Below, in pieces: positions 1-7,621 of a DNA stretch of 64,000 nucleotides. Positions within the stretch are counted from its first letter, which is position 1. Every line of letters starts with the position of its first letter. A model generated the notes under the pieces. It searched no databases. It saw only the letters and a program-made list of their open reading frames with translations, and had not been told where the DNA came from. The stretch is from contig NZ_JACIDW010000001.1 of assembly GCF_014196505.1 (NCBI RefSeq), positions 186,001 through 250,000 of the forward strand, written 5' to 3'. The DNA comes from Rhizobium metallidurans (GTDB taxonomy: Bacteria; Pseudomonadota; Alphaproteobacteria; Rhizobiales; Rhizobiaceae). A program made the translations under genes and the position numbers.

Positions 1-1571
1 AAAACGACGCCGTCTTCACCTTCTATCTGCGGGAAGGGCATCGCTGGTCCGATGGATCGCCGTTCACCGCCGACGATTTCCGCTACTGGTGGGAAGACGT
101 CATCCTCAACAAGGAGCTGACGCCGGGCGGCGGCGCGCTGGAACTTCGTCCTCACGGGAATCTGCCGCGGTTCGAGATGCTCGATCCCCTGACCGTGCGC
201 TACACCTGGGAACGACCGAACCCGAATTTCATGCCGGCGCTCGCCGGGCCGCTGCCGCTGGTCATCTACGGTCCAGGCCACTATCTGAAGCAGTTCCACA
301 AGAAGTATCAGGACGACTTTCGTCTCTCCGCGTTGATGAAGGAGAACCGGGTCAAGAAGTGGGTCGATCTGCACATCAAGATGTCGCGCGCCTCGCGACC
401 CGAAAACCCCAGCCTTCCATCGCTCGACCCATGGGTCAACACGACAGCGCCGCCTGCGGAGCAGTTCGTCTTCGTGCGCAATCCGTACTTCCATCGGATC
501 GACGAGAACGGCGTGCAACTGCCCTATATCGACCGGTTCATCATGAACGTCAGCTCGTCCTCGATCATCGCCGCCAAGGCTGGCGCGGGCGAATCCGACC
601 TGCAGGCGACTGGTGTCGACTTCACCGATTACACGTACCTGAAGGACGCCGAGAAGCGCTTCCCGGTAAAGGTCAATCTCTGGAAGCAGATACGCGGCTC
701 GCGCGTGGCCTTGCTGCCGAACCTGAACTGCGCCGACGATGTGTGGCGCAAGCTGTTCCGGGAGACGCGCTTCCGGCGCGCGCTTTCGCTCGCCGTCAAC
801 AGGCACGAGATCAACATGGTGGCGTTCTATGGCCTCGGCAAGCCAAGCGCCGACACGGTGTTGCCAGATAGTCCGCTGTTCAAGCAGGAATATGCCGACG
901 CCTACATCGCCTATGATCCCGACGAGGCCAACCGGTTGCTCGACGAACTGGGACTGACCGAGCGCGACAGCGAAGACATCCGCCTGTTGCCGGATGGACG
1001 CCGCGCCGAAATCACGGTGGAAACCGCGGGCGAGAGCAATCTGGACACCGACGTGCTCGAACTCGTGCGCGATCACTGGCGCCAGGTTGGCCTTGCGCTC
1101 TATACTCGCACCTCGCAACGCGACATCTTCCAGAACCGCGCGATGAGCGGCCGCATCATGATGTCGATCTGGTTCGGCATCGACAACGGGGTGGCGACCG
1201 CCGACATGTCGCCCAGCCAGTTGGCACCGACCATGGATGACCAGCTGCAATGGCCTCTCTGGGGCATGTACCATCTGTCCGCCGGACAGAGCGGGACCGC
1301 GCCCGACCTGCCGGAAGCCGAGCAGCTTGTGGCCCTGCTCAGCCATTGGGGCGCGACCTCGCGCTTCGAGGAACGGCAAGCGATCTGGCACCAGATGCTG
1401 TCGCTCTACACGCAGCAGGTCTTTTCGATCGGGCTGATCAACAGCACGCTGCAGCCCGTTTTGAAGTCGGCGAAACTGCAAAACGTGCCGGAGCAGGGCC
1501 TCTACGGCTTCGACCCGACATCCTATCTCGGCATCTACATGCCCGACACCTTCTGGTTCAAGGAGGCCTGA
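1..1571 (+). CDS. ABC transporter substrate-binding protein, peptide class (SBP_bac_5), 5' end missing
   Basis: The frame is open from the left edge (first full codon at base 3), so the start and signal peptide lie outside the window. About 522 residues are visible. They have the family 5 extracellular solute-binding fold: an early segment on substrate position with F-T-A-D-D-F, a central R-F-R-R-A-L-S-L-A-V-N-R helix typical of the family, and a C-terminal Y-L-G-I-Y-M-P. The family binds oligopeptides, but rhizobial members such as AgpA bind oligosaccharides, so the substrate is uncertain. The stop is 3 bases before the next start, so it is in an operon with two permeases. No ATPase gene follows, and it may lie upstream of the window. 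Confidence 0.88.
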   Translation, partial: NDAVFTFYLREGHRWSDGSPFTADDFRYWWEDVILNKELTPGGGALELRPHGNLPRFEMLDPLTVRYTWERPNPNFMPALAGPLPLVIYGPGHYLKQFHKKYQDDFRLSALMKENRVKKWVDLHIKMSRASRPENPSLPSLDPWVNTTAPPAEQFVFVRNPYFHRIDENGVQLPYIDRFIMNVSSSSIIAAKAGAGESDLQATGVDFTDYTYLKDAEKRFPVKVNLWKQIRGSRVALLPNLNCADDVWRKLFRETRFRRALSLAVNRHEINMVAFYGLGKPSADTVLPDSPLFKQEYADAYIAYDPDEANRLLDELGLTERDSEDIRLLPDGRRAEITVETAGESNLDTDVLELVRDHWRQVGLALYTRTSQRDIFQNRAMSGRIMMSIWFGIDNGVATADMSPSQLAPTMDDQLQWPLWGMYHLSAGQSGTAPDLPEAEQLVALLSHWGATSRFEERQAIWHQMLSLYTQQVFSIGLINSTLQPVLKSAKLQNVPEQGLYGFDPTSYLGIYMPDTFWFKEA

Positions 1572-1574
1572 GCG

Positions 1575-2573
1575 ATGCTGAGATACATTCTCTGGCGCAT
1601 CGCCGCCATGGTGCCCACGCTGTTCGTGATCTCGGCGCTGGTCTTCACCATTATCGAACTGCCACCCGGCGACTTCTTCGAAAGCCAGATCGCCGAGTTG
1701 CGGGCGCAGGGGGAAAGCGCCAACCTTCAGGAGATCGAGGAACTCCGCAAACAGTACGGCTTCGACAAGCCGGCCGTGGTCCGCTATTTCTACTGGGTCG
1801 GCGGCATGCTGCAGGGCGACTTCGGCTATTCGTTCGAATACCAGCTGCCGGTCTCGGAGGTCGTGGGCGACCGGTTGTGGCTCACCATCCTGGTGTCGTT
1901 CTCAACCATTCTGCTGACATGGCTGATCGCGTTTCCGATCGGCATCTACTCCGCGACCCACCAATACAGCTGGGGCGATTACGGCCTGACGCTGTTCGGC
2001 CTGCTCGGCATTGCCATTCCGAATTTCATGCTGGCGCTGATCCTGATGTATTTCGCCAATATCTGGTTCGGCGTCACCATCGGCCACCTGATGGACCAGA
2101 AATTCCTCGCCGAGCCGATGAGCTGGGAAAAGGCGCGATCGATCCTCTCGCATCTGTGGATCCCCGTCATCATCGTCGGCACCGCCGGCACCGCCGGAAT
2201 GATCAGGCGGCTTCGCGCCAACCTGCTCGACGAGATGCAGAAGCAATATGTCGTGACGGCGCGTGCCAAGGGCCTTCATCCGCTGCGTGCGCTGGTCAAG
2301 TATCCGCTGCGCATGGCGCTGAATTTCTTCGTCGCCGACATCGGCTCGATCCTGCCGTCGATCATATCGGGGGCGGAGATCGTCGCCATCGTGCTGTCGC
2401 TCGAGACCACCGGCCCGATGCTGATCAAGGCGCTCCAAAGCCAGGACATGTATCTAGCCGGCTCCTTCCTGATGTTTCTTGCGTTCCTGAACGTCATCGG
2501 CGTGCTGATATCGGACATCGCCCTCGGCTTCCTCGACCCACGTATTCGCCTGCAAGGCAGGAGCACCAAATAA
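1575..2573 (+). CDS. ABC transporter permease, DppB/OppB type
   Basis: 332 residues, the usual length for the inner-membrane B-type permease of peptide-class importers. The N-terminus (M-L-R-Y-I-L-W-R) and first membrane helix are typical, followed by a periplasmic segment, then about five more helices. The EAA-type cytoplasmic loop is seen near residues 215-235 (V-V-T-A-R-A-K-G-L). It starts 3 bases after the binding protein, and its TAA stop shares one base with the ATG of the next permease, so the three are co-translated. It would form the channel with the downstream C-type permease. The substrate is unknown: peptides or oligosaccharides. Confidence 0.92.
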   Translation: MLRYILWRIAAMVPTLFVISALVFTIIELPPGDFFESQIAELRAQGESANLQEIEELRKQYGFDKPAVVRYFYWVGGMLQGDFGYSFEYQLPVSEVVGDRLWLTILVSFSTILLTWLIAFPIGIYSATHQYSWGDYGLTLFGLLGIAIPNFMLALILMYFANIWFGVTIGHLMDQKFLAEPMSWEKARSILSHLWIPVIIVGTAGTAGMIRRLRANLLDEMQKQYVVTARAKGLHPLRALVKYPLRMALNFFVADIGSILPSIISGAEIVAIVLSLETTGPMLIKALQSQDMYLAGSFLMFLAFLNVIGVLISDIALGFLDPRIRLQGRSTK

Positions 2574-3745
2574 TGTCGCCCTTGCCCCCACCCGGCGCGC
2601 CGCTGCCGCACTTCGTTTCGACAGCGCCATTCGATCCGATGGCGACCGAAACGATGACGGCCGCACAATCACGCATCCACCTTGCTTCGCAAAAGCAGCT
2701 CATGTGGTGGAAATTCAAGCAGCACCGCCTGGCGGTGGCATCGGCGGTCTTCCTCATCGCCGTCTACCTGATGATCCTGATCGTGGAGTTCGTGGCGCCT
2801 TACAGCCTGCACACCAAGAACGTGGATTTCATTCATTCACCGCCGCAACGCATCCATCTGTTCGACAAGGGAAAATTCGTCGGACCCTTCGTCTACGGAC
2901 GCACCATGTCGCTCGATATGGACACGCTGCGGCGGACATATACCGACAACCCCGACGATGTTCAGCCCATCCGCTTTTTCTGCCGCGGCGATTCCTACAA
3001 GTTCTGGGGTCTCGTGCAATCGAATGTCCACGTCGTCTGCCCGGCGCCGGGGGGGCAGATGTTTCTCCTCGGGACCGACCGCCTGGGACGCGACGTGCTG
3101 TCGCGCATTCTCTATGGCGCCCGTATTTCTCTGACCATCGGGCTGATCGGCATATCGATCAGCTTCTTTCTGGGCATTGTCATCGGTGGGCTTGCCGGAT
3201 ACCGCGGCGGTGTATTCGACCTGATCGTCCAACGGCTGATCGAGGTGCTTCAGTCGCTTCCCAGCCTGCCGTTATGGATGGCGCTGGCGGCGATCATGCC
3301 GGTGACGTGGAGCCCGCTCGTGATCTATTTCGGGATCACGATCATTCTCGGGATCATCGACTGGACGGGTCTGGCGCGTGCCGTGCGCTCGAAGCTCTTG
3401 GCTTTGCGCGAGGAGGATTATGTGCAGGCGGCGCAGCTGATGGGTGCCAGTACGCCGCGCGTGATCGGCCGGCATCTCGTGCCGGGCTTCATGTCGCATC
3501 TGATTGCCTCCGCGACGATTTCCATTCCCAGCATGATTCTCGGCGAGACGGCGCTGAGCTTCCTCGGGCTTGGCCTTCGCCCGCCAATCACCAGCTGGGG
3601 AATCCTGCTCACGGAGGCCAAGAGCGTAAGTGTTATTGCGTTCTATCCGTGGTTGCTTTTCCCAATTATACCGGTGGTCTTGGTTATTTTGGCGTTCAAC
3701 TTTCTGGGAGACGGCTTGCGCGATGCGGCAGATCCCTACAAATAA
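2573..3745 (+). CDS. ABC transporter permease, DppC/OppC type
   Basis: 390 residues when started at the ATG that overlaps the preceding stop by one base. The open frame extends much further upstream, but that part is only a shadow of the earlier genes. There is a long proline-rich cytoplasmic N-terminus, a first helix near residues 55-75, and then an enlarged periplasmic loop (about residues 75-170) with two cysteines near 135 and 155 before the G-T-D-R-L-G-R-D-V-L-S-R motif of C-type permeases. The EAA loop (A-A-Q-L-M-G-A) is near residue 285. The enlarged loop resembles YejE- and AgpC-like permeases of rhizobia. Partner of the upstream B-type permease. Confidence 0.92.
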   Translation: MSPLPPPGAPLPHFVSTAPFDPMATETMTAAQSRIHLASQKQLMWWKFKQHRLAVASAVFLIAVYLMILIVEFVAPYSLHTKNVDFIHSPPQRIHLFDKGKFVGPFVYGRTMSLDMDTLRRTYTDNPDDVQPIRFFCRGDSYKFWGLVQSNVHVVCPAPGGQMFLLGTDRLGRDVLSRILYGARISLTIGLIGISISFFLGIVIGGLAGYRGGVFDLIVQRLIEVLQSLPSLPLWMALAAIMPVTWSPLVIYFGITIILGIIDWTGLARAVRSKLLALREEDYVQAAQLMGASTPRVIGRHLVPGFMSHLIASATISIPSMILGETALSFLGLGLRPPITSWGILLTEAKSVSVIAFYPWLLFPIIPVVLVILAFNFLGDGLRDAADPYK

Positions 3746-3832
3746 CGGCCCACGATTGATCCTCCCCCGATCGGTCGCCAGCGCCGTTGGAAGCAGCGGT
3801 GCTAGATGATGAGTAGCCCGGAAGGAATGTCC

Positions 3833-5041
3833 ATGGCCCGGCGCCTGGAAGACGCACGCATCCTGATGTACAGCCACGATACGTTCGGGCTCGGCCATCT
3901 GCGACGCTGTCGCACCATCGCGCATGCGCTGGTCGAGGACTATCGCGGCCTGAACATCCTGATCATCTCGGGCGCGACGATCGCCGGCGCTTTCGACTAC
4001 CGCGCCCGCGTCGACTTCGTGAAGGTGCCGAGCGTGATCAAGCTGCGCAACGGCGAATATACGTCGATGGCAAGCCATATCGATCTTCAGGATACACTGA
4101 AGATGCGCGAATCGATCATCCGCCACACGGCCGAGACGTTCCAGCCCGACATCTTTATCGTCGACAAGGAACCGATGGGCCTGAAAGGCGAGGTCGAGGA
4201 GACGTTGGCCTATCTCAAGGCGCGCGGCACGAAACTCGTGCTTGGCCTGCGCGAGATCATGGACGCCCCTCACCTGCTCGACGCCGAGTGGAAGAAGAAC
4301 GGCGTGATGCAGAAGATCGATCAATATTACGATTCGATCTGGGTCTATGGCCCGCCCGATTTCTACGACCCGCTGGTCGGCCTCGACGTGCCCGCCAGCG
4401 TTCGCCGCAAGATGGACTTCGTAGGCTTCCTGCAGCGCAGCGTCTCGGCCAACAAGACCTCGATCAATGCGCGAAATGACGACTATATCCTCGTCACGAC
4501 CGGTGGCGGCGGCGATGGCTCCGATCTGGTGCACGACGTGATGAATGCCTACGAGCAGGACCCGACGTTGCAGCAGAAGGCGCTTGTCGTGCTCGGCCCC
4601 TACATGCCGGCCGCGGAGCGCACCGCGCTGGTCCAGAAGGGCGCCAAGATCCCCTACATCCAGGTTATCGAATTCGATAACAACATGGAGGAGTTGATCG
4701 CCGGCGCTTCGGGCGTGGTGGCGATGGGTGGCTACAACACCTATTGCGAAATCCTCTCTTTCGACAAACCCGCGCTGATCGTGCCTCGCGTCAAGCCGCG
4801 CGAGGAGCAACTCCTGCGCGCGAGGCGCGCCAGCGAACTCGGCCTTGTCGAGATGCTCCTGCCGGAAGCATCGGCCGACGCCACGGTAATGGCCGACGCG
4901 CTGAAGCGCCTGCCGCACCGTCAGCCGCCCTCGATGAGCGGCTCCAACATGCGGCTTGAAGGCCTGAACCATATCTCCGAGACAGTTGGCAGCTGGCTCG
5001 ACAACCGTGGACGCCACCTTTCCGTCGTCGGCGCCGAGTGA
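3833..5041 (+). CDS. glycosyltransferase, MurG/GT28-like
   Basis: 402 residues from the ATG at 3833, chosen because GGAAGGA stands 6 bases before it. Upstream in-frame ATGs exist at 3806, 3809 and 3827. The N-terminal Rossmann half has the G-L-G-H-L-R-R motif (about residues 19-25), as in MurG-type enzymes. The C-terminal half carries G-G-Y-N-T-Y-C-E near residue 300, followed by P-R-V-K-P-R-E-E-Q, the usual nucleotide-sugar-binding region. It probably transfers a sugar from a nucleotide donor to a lipid or peptide acceptor in the cytoplasm; donor and acceptor are unknown. The next gene overlaps it by 4 bases (GTGA). It is the first of three glycosyltransferases in a row. Confidence 0.8.
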   Translation: MARRLEDARILMYSHDTFGLGHLRRCRTIAHALVEDYRGLNILIISGATIAGAFDYRARVDFVKVPSVIKLRNGEYTSMASHIDLQDTLKMRESIIRHTAETFQPDIFIVDKEPMGLKGEVEETLAYLKARGTKLVLGLREIMDAPHLLDAEWKKNGVMQKIDQYYDSIWVYGPPDFYDPLVGLDVPASVRRKMDFVGFLQRSVSANKTSINARNDDYILVTTGGGGDGSDLVHDVMNAYEQDPTLQQKALVVLGPYMPAAERTALVQKGAKIPYIQVIEFDNNMEELIAGASGVVAMGGYNTYCEILSFDKPALIVPRVKPREEQLLRARRASELGLVEMLLPEASADATVMADALKRLPHRQPPSMSGSNMRLEGLNHISETVGSWLDNRGRHLSVVGAE

Positions 5042-6300
5042 AAGTCGTATCATTGCCGCCACGCCGCAAACTGCTTGTCGTCTTGAAGGGCTACCCGCGC
5101 CTTTCGGAAACCTTCATAGCGCAGGAATTGCTCGGTCTGGAGAAGGCCGGGTTCGACCTGACCCTGATCTCGATGCGTCGCCCGACCGACAAGAAGCGCC
5201 ATCCCGTCCATGACGAGATCAAGGCGCGGGTCGTCTATCTGCCGGAATACCTGCACGAGGAGCCGGTGCGGGTGCTGAAGGGGCTGTTCTCCAGCTTCCG
5301 AAAGCCCGGCTTCGGCGCGCTGATCAAGCGCTTTTTCAAGGACTTGCCGCGCGACATCTCTCGCAATCGCTTCCGCAGGCTTGGCCAGGCGATGGTGCTC
5401 GCCCGCGAATGGCCGGATGGCGGCCAGTGGCTGCATGCGCACTTCATCCACACGCCCGCGTCCGTCACCGAATATGCGAGCCTTTTGACCGGCGTGCCCT
5501 GGACTTGCTCGGCACATGCCAAGGACATCTGGACATCGCCCGACTGGGAGCTGACGGAAAAGCTTTCCAGCGCCCGGTGGGCCGTCACCTGCACCCGCAA
5601 TGGCTACGAGCACATGCACACGCTGACATCGCGCAAGGACGCCGTGCATCTCAGCTATCACGGTCTCGACCTCGCACGCTTCGGCCATTTTCCCGGCGAG
5701 CGATCCGCGGACGATGGCAGCGATCCCACGAAACCGGTTTTCCTTCTCAGTGTCGGACGGGCGGTCGAGAAGAAGGGGTACGACACCTTGCTGCGTGCGC
5801 TGGCGCTCCTGCCCGGCGATCTGCACTGGCGTTTCGAGCATATCGGCGGCGGTGACGAGCTTGCGAAGCTGAAAGCACTGGCAGCCGAGCTCAAACTCTC
5901 CGAGCGCATCATCTGGAAAGGCGCGCTGGCCCAGGAGGACGTCCTGGATCACTACCGCCGCGCCGATCTCTTCGCGCTCGCCTGCCGCATCGCCGCCAAT
6001 GGCGATCGCGACGGGTTGCCGAACGTTCTGGTCGAGGCATCGAGCCAGCGCCTGCCCTGCATCTCCACCTCCGTGTCCGGCGTTCCGGAGCTGCTGGTGG
6101 ACGGTGAAAACGGCCTTCTGGTCGATCCCGATGATCCTAAGGCCCTGGCGAAGGCGCTGGAGACCGCCATTCGCGATCCCGCCTTGCGGAGCAGGCTGGG
6201 AGACGCCGCCGAAATGCGCGTACGCAGCCATTTCGACTACAACGCCAGCATCGACCAGCTCAGCCAGTTGTTCCAACAGGAGTGGCAGAAGGCATCATGA
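5038..6300 (+). CDS. glycosyltransferase family 4 (WcaL-like)
   Basis: 420 residues with a GTG start that overlaps the previous stop (GTGA). It has a GT-B fold: the N-terminal half reads K-G-Y-P-R-L-S-E-T-F, typical of WcaL/ExpE7-like enzymes, and the C-terminal half has V-G-R-A-V-E-K-K-G-Y near residue 240. The donor site is at 325-350 (D-G-L-P-N-V-L-V-E-A, then G-V-P-E-L-L). The first acidic residue of the E-x7-E motif is Asp, which is common in this subfamily. It probably adds a hexose to a glycolipid or polysaccharide intermediate. Its 3' end overlaps the next glycosyltransferase by ATGA, so the three proteins should be made together. Confidence 0.85.
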   Translation: MKVVSLPPRRKLLVVLKGYPRLSETFIAQELLGLEKAGFDLTLISMRRPTDKKRHPVHDEIKARVVYLPEYLHEEPVRVLKGLFSSFRKPGFGALIKRFFKDLPRDISRNRFRRLGQAMVLAREWPDGGQWLHAHFIHTPASVTEYASLLTGVPWTCSAHAKDIWTSPDWELTEKLSSARWAVTCTRNGYEHMHTLTSRKDAVHLSYHGLDLARFGHFPGERSADDGSDPTKPVFLLSVGRAVEKKGYDTLLRALALLPGDLHWRFEHIGGGDELAKLKALAAELKLSERIIWKGALAQEDVLDHYRRADLFALACRIAANGDRDGLPNVLVEASSQRLPCISTSVSGVPELLVDGENGLLVDPDDPKALAKALETAIRDPALRSRLGDAAEMRVRSHFDYNASIDQLSQLFQQEWQKAS

Positions 6301-7436
6301 GCGCTCCGCGTGTTTTCTTCTACGTTCAGCATCTGCTCGGCATCGGTCACATCGCGCGCGCGAGCCGCATTGCCAATGCCCTGCAGAACGATGGATTCGA
6401 CGTGACTGTCGTGACCGGCGGCCTGCCTGTCGCGGGCTTCCCGGCGGCGGGGCTGAAGACGGTCGCATTGCCGCCCGTGGTGGCGAGCAACGCCGGCTTT
6501 TCAGGCCTCGCCGACGAACGCGGTGTTGCGGTCGACCAGGATTTTATTGATCGACGCCGCGATCTCTTGCTGCGGGCGTTTCACGACACGCGGCCGGACG
6601 TCGTCATTATCGAGGCGTTTCCTTTCGGGCGCAGGCAGATGCGCTTCGAACTTCTGCCTCTCATCGAAGCGATCGAAGGTTCGAGCCCGCGACCAAAACT
6701 CTTGAGTTCGGTACGCGACATATTGCAGGAAAACCGCAAGGCCGGCCGCGACGCCGAAACCGTGGGCCTCGTGCAGGCGCATTTCGACATCGTTCTCGTT
6801 CACGGCGACCCTGGTTTCGTTCGCCTTGAGGACACATTCCCGCTGACACACGATATCGCCGACAAGATCACCTATACCGGGATCGTGGCGCCACCACCGC
6901 CCGAGCAGGCGTCGGAGACATTCGACATCATCGCATCCGCCGGTGGCGGAGCGGTTGGAATGGAGCTGCTTGATGCTGCCGCCCAGGCCGCGAAGATGCT
7001 GCCGGCTGACCTGCGCTGGTTACTGATCAGCGGCCCGAACCTGCCGGAGGTGGATTTCGCGACCCTGTCGCAGGCGATACCACCGAACGTCACGCTCGTC
7101 CGGTTCCGCAAGGATTTCCCGTCGCTTCTCGGCGCCGCGCGCGTGTCCATTTCGCAGGCGGGATACAACACGGTGGGCGACCTGCTGCGGACCGACTGCC
7201 GGCCGATCCTGATCCCGTTCGTGGCCGGCGGAGAGACGGAACAGACCGTCAGGGCCGAGCGCCTTGCCAAGCTGGGCCTCGCCGAACTGCTGCCCGAGAA
7301 AGGCTTGACGGTGGATCATGTGGCGGCGACGGTGAGCGCGGCGCTCGCGGCTCCAAAGCGAACCACCGCCGATCTCGATATCGACCTTGAGGGCGCAAGA
7401 CGAACAGCGGAAATCATTCGCGCCATGCTCGCGTGA
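6297..7436 (+). CDS. glycosyltransferase, MurG/GT28-like (second copy)
   Basis: 379 residues from the ATG overlapping the GT4 stop (ATGA). An in-frame GTG lies 15 bases upstream but has no better ribosome site. The N-terminal half carries G-I-G-H-I-A-R-A-S-R near residues 15-24. The C-terminal half has S-Q-A-G-Y-N-T-V-G-D-L near residue 285 and G-G-E-T-E-Q near 310, the MurG-like donor site. It is a distant relative of the first enzyme of the trio, sharing its two signature regions but little else, so it may act on a different step. A 185-base gap separates it from the exporter-like gene. Confidence 0.8.
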   Translation: MSAPRVFFYVQHLLGIGHIARASRIANALQNDGFDVTVVTGGLPVAGFPAAGLKTVALPPVVASNAGFSGLADERGVAVDQDFIDRRRDLLLRAFHDTRPDVVIIEAFPFGRRQMRFELLPLIEAIEGSSPRPKLLSSVRDILQENRKAGRDAETVGLVQAHFDIVLVHGDPGFVRLEDTFPLTHDIADKITYTGIVAPPPPEQASETFDIIASAGGGAVGMELLDAAAQAAKMLPADLRWLLISGPNLPEVDFATLSQAIPPNVTLVRFRKDFPSLLGAARVSISQAGYNTVGDLLRTDCRPILIPFVAGGETEQTVRAERLAKLGLAELLPEKGLTVDHVAATVSAALAAPKRTTADLDIDLEGARRTAEIIRAMLA

Positions 7437-7621
7437 AACTCTCGCGCTTTATGAAAATCATGTGATATAAAACAGACTCCCGCGAGAATCGGCATCCAGC
7501 AATGCACGCCGCTTCGCGTTGTTTTTGTTGAGCGATCCGGTAGCATGATCCTGTTCTCGGTACCACCGCCCTCTCGTGCAGGATTGATGTCTCACATTTT
7601 CCAGACAATCGACGGTTAGCA

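Noticed and set aside
1250..2572. Upstream extension of the C-type permease to a fused 831-residue protein
   Set aside because: The extension is the off-frame reading of the upstream binding protein and permease; the ATG at 2573 gives the proper family length.
5038..6300. Loss of the GT4 catalytic Glu as a sign of an inactive enzyme
   Set aside because: The Asp at the first position of the E-x7-E motif is usual in the WcaL-like subfamily and the second Glu is present.
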